Positions 56,143 to 64,000 of a stretch of 64,000 bases of DNA are shown one piece after another; within the stretch, counting starts at the first letter, position 1, and every line of letters begins with the position of its first letter. The notes under the pieces are model-generated. The model saw nothing but the letters and a program-made list of their open reading frames with translations, was not told where the DNA came from and did not search any database. The stretch lies in the NCBI RefSeq assembly GCF_002216775.1, contig NZ_CP022315.1, forward strand, positions 2,480,001 to 2,544,000, in the 5' to 3' direction. A program made the position numbers and the translations under genes. Source of the stretch: Virgibacillus phasianinus (lineage in GTDB: Bacteria; Bacillota; Bacilli; Bacillales; Amphibacillaceae).

Positions 56143-56715
56143 TTATTTATTCTCATTTTCGATTCCCTGGGGTGATTTTTTCATTTCTTTAATGATTGAT
56201 TGAATGGTATTCTGATAAGATGCCCCCTGCATGGTATTACTGTTATGCAGACTGTGAATTTGTGGTATCAGACTTTCGTTATCCGAAACATAAACATGGA
56301 AATACTTTGGCATAACAGAAACAGCAGATTTCTTAGCAATGTCTGCGGCTAAGTTTTTATCAAGCCCATCGCTTTTACCATAAGCAATCAATACCTCTTT
56401 ATCTGTAACTAATGTAGCGACTTCCTCGAATCCATCGTTGCGAAGAATAATTCTGGAAATCATATCTGCCATCTTGTGGCGATCCATGGTTACCGCATGG
56501 TTATTCTCATTGTTATTTCTTAATTGATCCTTTGTGTAATGTACATAACCTAGTCGATTTTCTTCTTCAAATGTATTAGGGGTATCATCATTTCGAGTCG
56601 GGTCCAGCTCATTTCTTATTTGTTCCTGTTCGTCTCCTGCTTCTTGATCTGACGTACCACATGCTGACATTACCAATGTACATAGTAAAAGAACGAATGC
56701 AAATTTTTTATACAT
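56143..56715 (-). CDS. YhcN/YlaJ-family sporulation lipoprotein (YutC-like)
   Basis: 190-residue lipoprotein with lipobox MSAC (Cys19) and the YhcN/YlaJ pattern DRHKMADMISRIILRNDGFEEVATLVTDKEVLIAY. Members are spore-associated. Position beside yutD and lytH fits yutC. Ribosome site GGCGGG. Confidence 0.85.
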   Translation of the reverse strand: MYKKFAFVLLLCTLVMSACGTSDQEAGDEQEQIRNELDPTRNDDTPNTFEEENRLGYVHYTKDQLRNNNENNHAVTMDRHKMADMISRIILRNDGFEEVATLVTDKEVLIAYGKSDGLDKNLAADIAKKSAVSVMPKYFHVYVSDNESLIPQIHSLHNSNTMQGASYQNTIQSIIKEMKKSPQGIENENK

Positions 56716-56884
56716 AGATTTTCCCGCCTTTTTTATGTTTTCTACCTGAGGTTATTTTGCATCATCTAAATAATTTCATTCATCTGACAGAAGAAAAGTT
56801 TTTACAAGTAAATTAAAGATAATATCTGGTTGAAAGGGAGAACTTTATGGTAAACTATAGTCAGTTTAAGAGGGGTGAGACGTG

Positions 56885-57160
56885 GTGATTGAGTTATATG
56901 GAAAGACATATGAAATATTGGAAAACAACAAAGATGGTTTTGACTCCGAGCGGTTAAATGAACGATTCTCTGATATATTGTCAAAATATGATTTTATAGT
57001 TGGGGACTGGGGATATGATCAACTTCGGCTACGAGGATTTTACGATGACCAGAATACAAAAGCAGCCTTCGATTCCAAAATAAGTACATTAGATGATTAT
57101 TTATACGAGTATTGCAATTTTGGATGCGCATATTTCGTTTTAAAGAAAATAGACAAATAA
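56885..57160 (+). CDS. YutD family protein
   Basis: About 91-residue DUF1027/YutD protein (YDFIVGDWGYDQLRLRGFYDD, YLYEYCNFGCAYFVL). Function unknown. Start GTG 56885 with GAGGGG 8 nt upstream, or the adjacent GTG 56882. Convergent with the next gene. Confidence 0.85.
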   Translation: MIELYGKTYEILENNKDGFDSERLNERFSDILSKYDFIVGDWGYDQLRLRGFYDDQNTKAAFDSKISTLDDYLYEYCNFGCAYFVLKKIDK

Positions 57161-57161
57161 G

Positions 57162-57193
57162 AGCAGTAGTTCACAAAGAACTACTGCTCTTCT
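57162..57193. terminator. Bidirectional terminator between yutD and the acidic protein gene
   Basis: GAGCAGTAGTTC and GAACTACTGCTC, perfect 12-bp stem, 5-nt loop; overlaps the last codons of the leftward gene. Confidence 0.85.
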
Positions 57194-57459
57194 TCTGGTA
57201 GGACTTCTCCTTCTTCATCATGAAGCGGATGTGATCCTGGTGCCTGTCTTGGCAAGTCTTCATGTTGCTCCTGGTCCGGGTAGGTAAAAGCACTTTTACG
57301 CCGCTGTCCTTCTTCCCAGGGGGTCGATTTAAGTTGTACAGGCTCATCATCGTTTATGGGAGAGCCAACCGGACCTTCCGGGAATTCTTCTGGTACTAAT
57401 TCGTTTCGCTGTCTCTCTACGTTATCAACCTCAGAGTAGTTTCTTTTCTTCTTCTTCAT
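57181..57459 (-). CDS. Small Pro/Glu-rich cytosolic protein, uncharacterised
   Basis: 92 residues, no signal or membrane segment, rich in Glu, Pro and Gln (RNYSEVDNVERQRNEL, FPEGPVGSP, STPWEEGQR, LPRQAPGSHPLHDE). It looks like a conserved, probably disordered cytosolic protein of Bacillaceae; I know no function. AAGGGG precedes the ATG. Confidence 0.75.
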   Translation of the reverse strand: MKKKKRNYSEVDNVERQRNELVPEEFPEGPVGSPINDDEPVQLKSTPWEEGQRRKSAFTYPDQEQHEDLPRQAPGSHPLHDEEGEVLPEEEQ

Positions 57460-57527
57460 ATTAATGCCCCTTTTTTGATTAGAGTTTGTGTAAAGGGGAA
57501 ACTTTATTCATTACAAATAATTACCTT

Positions 57528-58943
57528 TTAAAATTCAAAGGTTTTGCTTTCCGAATTTGATATGGAGAAATAATCCATTTCCAATTGATCAAGTATCCAT
57601 TTTTCTTTATCTTCATTATAAAATACAGTCAGTGCAGTAGGGCGCATATAGTTATTTTTTTCTAAATCCCCTGTCAACCAATCAAAATATCGGATAGGTT
57701 CATGGAATGTAAGTTCCGCCTCGACTGTAATTGTATATGCATCAAGTTCCTCATTATAAGTGGTATGGAAAAATGAAGTTTTGTCATATACTGCTTTTAA
57801 TAATTTCGCTGTGTATTTTGGCCTTTCTTCCTTTATTCCTCTAATATTCTTTTTCGCCTGTTTGATAAGATTTTCGGATACACCTCCCTTTAATGAGGAG
57901 ACGTCCTTTTTACTCAGTGATGAATAGTATTCAGAAATAGTATTATTAAGTTGTTTCATAAGTTTGTTTTGTTGTTCTTCAGTTAAAACGTAAATATCTT
58001 CAAGGAATAAACGGTTATTGTCTACTGTTACTATTTGGCTTTTTGCTGTTCCCCATGGGTATTCTTTTTCAGCATGCATTTTAATCGAACCATCCAGAGG
58101 GAATGTTCCAATTGTTTGTTCTCCTTTTTCTAAAGTTACATCTGTTTTTTTATTATTTATGTAAAGTTGATAATCCTCTTCTGTATACAATTTGACGTCA
58201 ACCTCACCTAAATCAAATTCAAAATTATGTATTAACGATTGTTCTTTTGTATTAAATAATTCCATCTTCACTTTTTGGCTGGAACTGATGTATGAATTAT
58301 GGAATGTACCTTTAACAGTATGCAATCCCGGCATAAGAGGTTCAGATTTTTCTAGGGAACCTTTTTCTGAAGAAGTAGCAATTTTTTTATTGTCAATATA
58401 AAAATCAATGTTTTCTTGGTTAGCAGATAACTCAATAAAAGCAGGAATTACCGTTAACTTATAGTTATCGAAAAATAGCCATTCTTTCCCTTTTTTCGTG
58501 AGTTTCAATGTAGCATAATTTATATATTTGCCTTCACTAGATGTTTCCATTGCTTTCAATTGTTGATTTAGATTTTCAATTATTTGGTTATACTTTTGCG
58601 GGTTGCTTTTTAAGTAATCAAGTAAAATTGCAGTACTATCTGTAGTAACTTCGAAAGAATTGTTATAAGGTGAGATTAAATCCATCAACTCATTAACATT
58701 ATTGTTTTTAACAGCTTCTTCAAATGCAGCAATTTTGTTTTCCGGGGTAAATTTGTTTTTCCCGATGGAGTAAAAGGCTACTGCCGCAATAATTATTATT
58801 AAACCTAATGTAAGGAAAGTGATTAATTTTTTCCTTAAGGGTTTCTTTATTTTAGTTTCATTCTGTTGTGATAAATTATTTCCGCACTCAGGACAAAACT
58901 TTTTTTGACCCTTAATTGTATTTCTACACTGTTTACATTTCAT
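57528..58943 (-). CDS. TcaA-like zinc-ribbon membrane protein
   Basis: 471 residues: an N-terminal zinc ribbon (MKCKQCRN...FCPECGNNL), one transmembrane helix (about 41-63), then an extracellular part with TcaA/YvbJ-type domains (FTPENKIAAFEEAVKNNNVNELMDLI). S. aureus TcaA affects glycopeptide susceptibility; B. subtilis YvbJ is unknown. ATG 58943 is 12 nt from AAAGGAG; TTG 58949, two codons upstream, has better spacing. Divergent from the Tad locus. Confidence 0.82.
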   Translation of the reverse strand: MKCKQCRNTIKGQKKFCPECGNNLSQQNETKIKKPLRKKLITFLTLGLIIIIAAVAFYSIGKNKFTPENKIAAFEEAVKNNNVNELMDLISPYNNSFEVTTDSTAILLDYLKSNPQKYNQIIENLNQQLKAMETSSEGKYINYATLKLTKKGKEWLFFDNYKLTVIPAFIELSANQENIDFYIDNKKIATSSEKGSLEKSEPLMPGLHTVKGTFHNSYISSSQKVKMELFNTKEQSLIHNFEFDLGEVDVKLYTEEDYQLYINNKKTDVTLEKGEQTIGTFPLDGSIKMHAEKEYPWGTAKSQIVTVDNNRLFLEDIYVLTEEQQNKLMKQLNNTISEYYSSLSKKDVSSLKGGVSENLIKQAKKNIRGIKEERPKYTAKLLKAVYDKTSFFHTTYNEELDAYTITVEAELTFHEPIRYFDWLTGDLEKNNYMRPTALTVFYNEDKEKWILDQLEMDYFSISNSESKTFEF

Positions 58944-59040
58944 TTCCAAAAACCACTCCTTTAGCAATTTAAAACGGATCAATAACAATATTTCTATCGT
59001 AACATAAGAAATATTATTGCTTATAGTGCAAATTAACTGT

Positions 59041-59398
59041 TTCACTAAGATTTAAATGGGTATATATTCATAATAAGAATATTGTGATTTAGGTCCAGAT
59101 ACATAGTTGAAGTTTAAGATTGTCTATGCATAATTGAAAATTTGTAGCATAATATGACATTTGGGCGAAACAAAATGGTCCATTGAAAAATGTAACTTAA
59201 TTATTAAAAGTTACCAATTAACTATTGACAGCGCCAGCAACTGGTATTACAAGGAATTTCGTTTTAAATTAATCCATTTGCTTGTATAGTTTTAATCTTA
59301 TTTGTAGGTATTTTGTCCTGTCTTTAGGAAGTTCGGTTGTATATAACGACACTAGGTTGTAGAATTTTCTTTAAATACGTCTATAAAAGGTGATGACA
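59041..59398. promoter_or_regulatory. Upstream region of the Tad locus with palindrome and candidate promoter
   Basis: No gene in this stretch. GTAACTT (59192-59198) and AAGTTAC (59208-59214) form a perfect 7-bp dyad with a 9-nt AT spacer. Eleven bases on, TTGACA (59225-59230), 17 nt, TACAAG (59248-59253) is a candidate promoter with a weak -10. ComK-type AAAA-N5-TTTT pairs were not clear. Confidence 0.4.
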
Positions 59399-60496
59399 TT
59401 GAACAAAATTAACATAGTTTTATTGACAAAGGATATAAATTACGCGAATTATTTTTCCAACTTTATGATGAATCCAAATAATGATGATAAATTTTTATCA
59501 AAAATATTTACCGATCCAGAAACTTTTAAAGCGAACACACGGAACAAAAAACAACATATTTTGCTGACGGATATTGAAATCCCGGACGACGATATTTTAG
59601 CTTTTGATAGAGTAATCATACTATCTGAGGACCAACATACATATTCAAATGAAAGTTTAACAATTTACAAGTATCAACCACTTAAAGAGCTTTTGTCACA
59701 GGTTTTGGCAATTTATTATGAAGCTAACGGGAAATTAAATCCGATTGTAAATAATAAAGAAAAGGAACAAGTAGTTAGTTTTTATAGTGGCAGTGGCGGT
59801 GTAGGAAAGACATTATTTTCTTTATGTTTAGCAAAACATCTAGCTATACAAAGTAAGCGCGTTTTTTATCTGAATTTAGAAGAGTTACATACTACTAATC
59901 TATACTTCAAGCAAGAAAAACCATCATCCGCAGAAGTATTTTACTACCTAAGAAATAATAAGGAACAATTAGTTGGAAAAATAGAATCATTAAAATCACG
60001 CGACTCCCTTACAAATATTGATTATTTTTCTTTGCCAATTCTTCCTGAAGAAATGCAGCAGTCTACTGAAGAAGATATCGCAACACTGATTCAGGCTTTA
60101 AGAGAAACACAGAATTATGATTACATTATTATTGATTTAGATTGTTCTATCCATGAACGGAATGTAACTGCACTTGGAAATAGTGATGAAATCATTTGGT
60201 TGCTATCCACTGATGAAACCAGCTTTACACGTACACAAAATATCTTTAACAATGATCTTCTGGATCTGGGTGAAGATAGATCAAAAATTCATTTTGTTTT
60301 AAATAAAGTATCGGATACCTTATTTGATGGCTTTAATGGATTTAATTTTAGTATTGAAACTCATATCCCATTTAATTCACGCTGGCTCCAATTAAGCGAA
60401 GAAGCAAAAATGCAAGAAGATACCCATGTTGGTGAGCAGTTACACAAACTTTTAAAAGAGTTTAATGCTACGGAGGTGTCGATCCTTGGCAGTTAA
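59399..60496 (+). CDS. cpaE: Tad pilus assembly MinD-like ATPase (CpaE/TadZ type)
   Basis: 365 residues: N-terminal receiver-like domain lacking a clear phosphorylation signature (about 1-115), then a MinD/ParA-type ATPase with deviant Walker A SGSGGVGKT (near residue 139) and the DYIIIDLD Walker B. TadZ/CpaE proteins position the pilus machine. Start ambiguous: TTG 59399 lies 5 nt after AAAAGGTGA; GTG 59390 and ATG 59393 overlap that site. Overlaps cpaF by 11 bp. Confidence 0.85.
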   Translation: MNKINIVLLTKDINYANYFSNFMMNPNNDDKFLSKIFTDPETFKANTRNKKQHILLTDIEIPDDDILAFDRVIILSEDQHTYSNESLTIYKYQPLKELLSQVLAIYYEANGKLNPIVNNKEKEQVVSFYSGSGGVGKTLFSLCLAKHLAIQSKRVFYLNLEELHTTNLYFKQEKPSSAEVFYYLRNNKEQLVGKIESLKSRDSLTNIDYFSLPILPEEMQQSTEEDIATLIQALRETQNYDYIIIDLDCSIHERNVTALGNSDEIIWLLSTDETSFTRTQNIFNNDLLDLGEDRSKIHFVLNKVSDTLFDGFNGFNFSIETHIPFNSRWLQLSEEAKMQEDTHVGEQLHKLLKEFNATEVSILGS

Positions 60497-61787
60497 TAAC
60501 AAAGCAGTCCGTACGGAAAAAGTTGATGAAGTTAGGGAAGAACCAAAAACGGAAGACGAGATTACTAAATTACTAATTGAAAAATTACGAGAAACTTTGG
60601 ACTTTATGCACTCTACAACAAATGAAGAATTACTGGGTTACGTGGAAGAAACAGTTTTTGAATACGCTAGAGAACATAAAATTAACTCAACTATGATTAA
60701 AAAAATTGTTGATCGTATGTATCATGCTTTTAGAGGGTTAGGGGTTTTGCAGCCAATACTTGATGACTCAAGTATTACAGAGATAATGATAAATAATTAT
60801 GATGAAATTTACATAGAACGTGAGGGTAAAGTATCCGACGCAAATGTCAAATTTGAAAATAAACAAAAGCTGGAGGATACTATTCAAGCAATTGTTTCGA
60901 AGGTTAACCGCGTTGTAAATGATTCTTCTCCAATAGTTGATGCGAGGCTGGAAGACGGTTCACGGGTAAATGTTGTGCTACCCCCCATAGCCTTAAAGGG
61001 TCCTGCGATGACAATCCGTAAATTTCCTGAAAAACCACTTATGATTGAAGATTTAATTGAATTTAACGCTTTGGATGAAGAGGTTGCCTACTTCCTGCAA
61101 CAATTAGTCGAGGCTAAATATAATATCTTTATTGGAGGCGGTACTGGATCAGGAAAAACCACCTTTTTAAATGTGTTATCAAATTTTGTACCAAAAGATG
61201 AACGAATTATAACAATAGAAGATTCTGCAGAACTACAAATTCATCAAACACCCAATTTGGTAAGCCTTGAAACACGCAATGCAAACACGGAAGGAAAAGG
61301 AGAAATCACCATCAGGGAATTGATAAAAACTTCCCTGCGTATGCGACCCAATCGCATCATTGTTGGGGAGGTGCGTGGTCCTGAAGCTTTAGATATGCTG
61401 CAAGCCATGAACACCGGACACGATGGTTCACTGTCAACGGGGCATGCCAATTCTGTTAATGATATGTTGAGCCGGTTAGAAACAATGGTCCTAAGTGGTG
61501 CAGATTTACCAATTGATGTAATTCGTAAACAAATAAGTTCCGCTGTTGATATCATGGTTCATTTATCAAGATTGCGAGATCACTCTCGCAGGGTAATGGA
61601 GATTTCCGAAGTCTGCGGTTTGGAAAATGGAGAAATTCTCATAAAGCCGCTTTATGTATTTGAAGAAGATGGCGAAGACTACAAAGGAAAAATCATCGGT
61701 AAACTCAAGAAGACAGAGCACAAATTGCAGGATACTACAAAACTCAGGTTGACAGGAAAGAATGACATTTTGGCTAAATTCACTTAA
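60486..61787 (+). CDS. cpaF: Tad pilus secretion ATPase (CpaF/TadA)
   Basis: 433-residue hexameric type II/IV secretion ATPase that powers pilus assembly and retraction. Walker A GGGTGSGKTTFLN, Asp box ITIEDSAELQ, Walker B MRPNRIIVGEVRG and His box STGHANS are intact. TTG start at 60486, with GGAGGTG 7 nt upstream, inside the end of cpaE. Confidence 0.95.
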   Translation: MAVNNKAVRTEKVDEVREEPKTEDEITKLLIEKLRETLDFMHSTTNEELLGYVEETVFEYAREHKINSTMIKKIVDRMYHAFRGLGVLQPILDDSSITEIMINNYDEIYIEREGKVSDANVKFENKQKLEDTIQAIVSKVNRVVNDSSPIVDARLEDGSRVNVVLPPIALKGPAMTIRKFPEKPLMIEDLIEFNALDEEVAYFLQQLVEAKYNIFIGGGTGSGKTTFLNVLSNFVPKDERIITIEDSAELQIHQTPNLVSLETRNANTEGKGEITIRELIKTSLRMRPNRIIVGEVRGPEALDMLQAMNTGHDGSLSTGHANSVNDMLSRLETMVLSGADLPIDVIRKQISSAVDIMVHLSRLRDHSRRVMEISEVCGLENGEILIKPLYVFEEDGEDYKGKIIGKLKKTEHKLQDTTKLRLTGKNDILAKFT

Positions 61788-61826
61788 AACTGGTATTTCA
61801 AATGCATATGAGGAGTAGGGGGAAAA

Positions 61827-62756
61827 ATGGATACAACTCAAATATTTTCGCTTATAGCTATCGTTATATTAGTAGGTATATTCATATTTAGGCGGGTAAG
61901 AATTAGCAGGAAAGAAAATCAAGAAAAGAAGAAAGTTGAACAACAGGGGGCGGAGTTAAGAAAAAGAAATATCGAAGCAATTAAAAAAAGAACAATCGGT
62001 GGCGAAAACCTAATTGATTATGGGACTTATACTTTGTCCAAAACAGAAAAACTCAAATATTCACTTATAGCCGCAGCTGTTATTTTTGTTGTTGGATTAA
62101 TATTCTATGATAATTATATTGTATCTGGTATTTTGGCTTGTTTGGGAATATTTTATCCTAAATTTAAACGGAAAGATCTTATGAAAAAACGAAAAGATGA
62201 ACTGTCATTGCAGTTTAAGGAGGCCATTAGTTCATTAGCTTCTTCTTTAGCAGCCGGTCAGTCGATTGAAAATGCCTTCCGAGTGGTTTTGAAAGATCTA
62301 AAACTTCTTTATCCCGACGAAGAAACGTACATTGTTAAAGAGTTTAACCTAATTAATCGTAGAGTTGAAAATGGTGAAATAATTGAACGTGCAATTGATG
62401 ACTTTGCAAAGCGTTCGGACATCGATGATATTCGAAATTTTTCTGATGTTTTTATCACCTGTAAACGAACCGGCGGCGACCTTGTGGAGGTTATTAAACG
62501 AACAGCAGACATTATTACAGACAAAATAGAAATACAACAGGACATAAGAGTGCTAATTTCCCAAAAGAAATTCGAATCTAAGATAATGGCAGTAGCACCG
62601 TTAGGTATTACTTTTTTTCTAAAAGTTTCATCACCGGAATTTGTTGCTCCATTGTATCAATTCGGAACATTTGGACCGGTTGTTATGACTGTTGCACTTA
62701 TATGCATAATTTGTGGCCTTTTAATAAGCATGAAAATAATGAACATAGAAGTGTAG
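61827..62756 (+). CDS. tadB: Tad pilus inner-membrane platform protein TadB
   Basis: 309 residues: N-terminal helix (about 5-22), two more hydrophobic segments near 70-115, a cytoplasmic T2SSF domain (LASSLAAGQSIENAFRVVL, FADVFITCKRTGGDLVEVI-like region), and C-terminal helices. It forms the platform with TadC. AGTAGGGGG before ATG. Confidence 0.9.
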   Translation: MDTTQIFSLIAIVILVGIFIFRRVRISRKENQEKKKVEQQGAELRKRNIEAIKKRTIGGENLIDYGTYTLSKTEKLKYSLIAAAVIFVVGLIFYDNYIVSGILACLGIFYPKFKRKDLMKKRKDELSLQFKEAISSLASSLAAGQSIENAFRVVLKDLKLLYPDEETYIVKEFNLINRRVENGEIIERAIDDFAKRSDIDDIRNFSDVFITCKRTGGDLVEVIKRTADIITDKIEIQQDIRVLISQKKFESKIMAVAPLGITFFLKVSSPEFVAPLYQFGTFGPVVMTVALICIICGLLISMKIMNIEV

Positions 62757-62769
62757 AGGGGAAAATTCT

Positions 62770-63636
62770 ATGATATTAAAAATTATTTTAGTGGTGATCC
62801 TTTTGGTTGTTGCAGTCACTAATTTAAAGAATAAAAAGGTTTACGATACATTTATCTCGACTTATAAGGAAGACATTACCTTGCCAATAATCGCGCCATA
62901 TTCGTTTGCCATTATTGATAAATTCAATTTGTATCGGCGTATGCCTAAATTAATAAATACGATTCATCAAAAGATGATAATTTTAAGGGGGAGCAAGCTG
63001 TCCGGTGATTATACCAAAATTTACTTAGGGAAAATAATTACATCTATCACTTTAGTAATTTTTTTCAGTGTTGTCTTTATTGTGCTAGACGGTGGGGACT
63101 ATAGTAAACTATTGTATGGTTTCATTTTCACAGTCATAATTGGTTTTTACCTAGTGAAAGACCTAGACAAAAAGGTAAAGCAGCGCAAGGATTCTATGAT
63201 AATTGAACTTCCTGAATTTGTTAATAAAGTAATTCTTTTAGTAAATGCTGGTGAAACCGTTCAGGGGGCTATAAAAAAATGTGTCGATCAAAATAAAGCT
63301 AACATTTATGATTCACCGTTGTACTTCGAATTAAATGAAGCAGTGAATAAAATGTCTGCTAATACATCCTTTCAGGAGGTGATGAAAGACCTAAACTACA
63401 GGTGTGGTATTCAGGAAGTTTCCATCTTTACAACTACAGTTATGATGAATCACCGAAAAGGTGGGGCTCTATTGGTACAGTCACTAAAAGAGCTATCAGT
63501 ATCGTTATGGGAAAAGCGAAAAACCGTAACTCGGATTAAAGGGGAAGAAGCCTCATCTAAATTAGTATTTCCAATTATATTTATTTTTGGAGCTGTTTTA
63601 ATAATTGTTATTTATCCAGCTTTAGCTATATTTTAA
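62770..63636 (+). CDS. tadC: Tad pilus inner-membrane platform protein TadC
   Basis: 288 residues with N- and C-terminal hydrophobic segments and a central T2SSF domain (IELPEFVNKVILLVNAGETVQGAIKKCV; MNHRKGGALLVQSLKELS). Partner of TadB. AGAGGGGA ribosome site. 13 bp after tadB. Confidence 0.9.
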   Translation: MILKIILVVILLVVAVTNLKNKKVYDTFISTYKEDITLPIIAPYSFAIIDKFNLYRRMPKLINTIHQKMIILRGSKLSGDYTKIYLGKIITSITLVIFFSVVFIVLDGGDYSKLLYGFIFTVIIGFYLVKDLDKKVKQRKDSMIIELPEFVNKVILLVNAGETVQGAIKKCVDQNKANIYDSPLYFELNEAVNKMSANTSFQEVMKDLNYRCGIQEVSIFTTTVMMNHRKGGALLVQSLKELSVSLWEKRKTVTRIKGEEASSKLVFPIIFIFGAVLIIVIYPALAIF

Positions 63637-63653
63637 AAAAGGAGAGATTTTTA

Positions 63654-63833
63654 ATGGATCAATTTTCAAATTTTATGAAAGATTTCTGGAATGACGAGGA
63701 GGGATTGGAAACAATTGAAATACTGTTAATTTTGGCAGTGTTAATTTCCATTGCACTTCTATTCAAGGACCGAATCACAAGTTGGGCAAATAAATTATTT
63801 GACCAGGTTGATAAGCAGCTTCCTGGCAGCTAA
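63654..63833 (+). CDS. Flp-type major prepilin candidate
   Basis: 59-residue prepilin-like peptide. NDEEG|LETIEILLILAVLISIALLF is a type IVb prepilin signal: cleavage after Gly with Glu at +5, then a hydrophobic helix. A short C-terminal part (KDRITSWANKLFDQVDKQLPGS) follows. It is the best candidate for the fibre subunit. AAGGAGAG about 8 nt before ATG. Confidence 0.85.
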   Translation: MDQFSNFMKDFWNDEEGLETIEILLILAVLISIALLFKDRITSWANKLFDQVDKQLPGS

Positions 63834-63856
63834 CTATTAGAAGGGAAGGAGTACAT

Positions 63857-64000
63857 ATGAAATCCTTTTGTAAAGACGATAGGGGAAGTTTTACAATCGA
63901 AGCATCTTTTGTATTTCCTTCACTCCTGCTCTTTACCTTACTTGGTGTTTTCTTTTGCATTATTATTTTTCAGATAGGTACCGCCAATTACGTCGCGCAA
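63857..64000 (+). CDS. TadE-like pseudopilin, 3'-truncated by window end
   Basis: 48 residues are visible. CKDDRG|SFTIEASFVFPSLLLF is a prepilin-type signal (Gly then Glu at +5) with the EAxFVxP pattern of TadE-family minor pilins, and a hydrophobic helix. AAGGGAAGGAG ribosome site. The gene runs off the window; the prepilin peptidase is not in view. Confidence 0.8.
   Translation, partial: MKSFCKDDRGSFTIEASFVFPSLLLFTLLGVFFCIIIFQIGTANYVAQ

Overview
This window comes from the chromosome of a low-GC, endospore-forming Bacillaceae bacterium, most likely a moderate halophile of the Virgibacillus/Oceanobacillus/Lentibacillus type. The basis is the gene order (fadNAE-yusI-gcvH-yusF-yusE-metNIQ-sufCDSUB and yunE-D-C-B, both close to Bacillus subtilis), sporulation genes (yunB, lytH, yutC-type), a BCCT osmolyte carrier, sodium-coupled carriers, and Bacillus-type FadR, Zur, cre and riboswitch signals. 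No rRNA, tRNA, CRISPR, prophage or transposase gene was seen.

Layout. 0-8 kb: 3' end of aceA, an aromatic-acid-exporter-like membrane protein, CorA, a CwlO-like NlpC/P60 endopeptidase, a nitroreductase, a BCCT carrier and a YitT protein. 8.1-9.0 kb: guanidine-I riboswitch and a paired SMR exporter. 9.0-12.7 kb: leftward znuA-znuC-znuB-zur-fluC-fluC operon. Its Zur-box promoter lies about 730 bp upstream, beyond a 605-bp palindromic repeat element. 13.7-16.8 kb: copZ, DUF47-pit, proline dehydrogenase. 16.8-22.4 kb: FadR-controlled fadNAE. 22.4-24.3 kb: repeat-rich stretch around yusI and gcvH. 25.0-28.3 kb: SAM-riboswitch metNIQ followed by a previously unmarked 56-codon ORF with its own terminator. 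28.4-33.7 kb: sufCDSUB.

34-44.3 kb is an accessory catabolic locus: an ArsR-type regulator with a long beta-rich C-terminal domain, a carbohydrate ABC importer, a GH2 enzyme, a GH43 lipoprotein and a formylglycine sulfatase. A consensus cre overlaps the promoter -10 and a perfect 9-bp palindrome follows it. The locus looks built to take in and dismantle a sulfated plant or algal glycan. 44.5-50 kb: two membrane proteins, a frameshifted yunE, then yunD, yunC, yunB. 49.9-53.6 kb: a lysine riboswitch in front of a NhaC-superfamily carrier (LysW type), then a MetP/MetS-type sodium symporter with its 35-residue small subunit. 53.7-59 kb: DUF4870, AIM24-like protein, lytH, yutC, yutD, a small acidic protein and a TcaA-like zinc-ribbon protein. 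59.4-64 kb: the start of a Tad (type IVb) pilus locus: cpaE, cpaF, tadB, tadC, a Flp-like prepilin and a TadE-like pseudopilin cut by the window end.

Four repeat families lie between genes: GC-rich composite palindromes, GGGGCTGGGACAAAA-bounded DNA, terminator-like CTTCGACATTC hairpins, and a 21-bp tandem repeat that reads as heptapeptides of the form K-Y-x-P. The strongest items for follow-up are the displaced Zur promoter, the sulfated-glycan locus with its unusual regulator, the 21-bp repeats and the small ORF after metQ.
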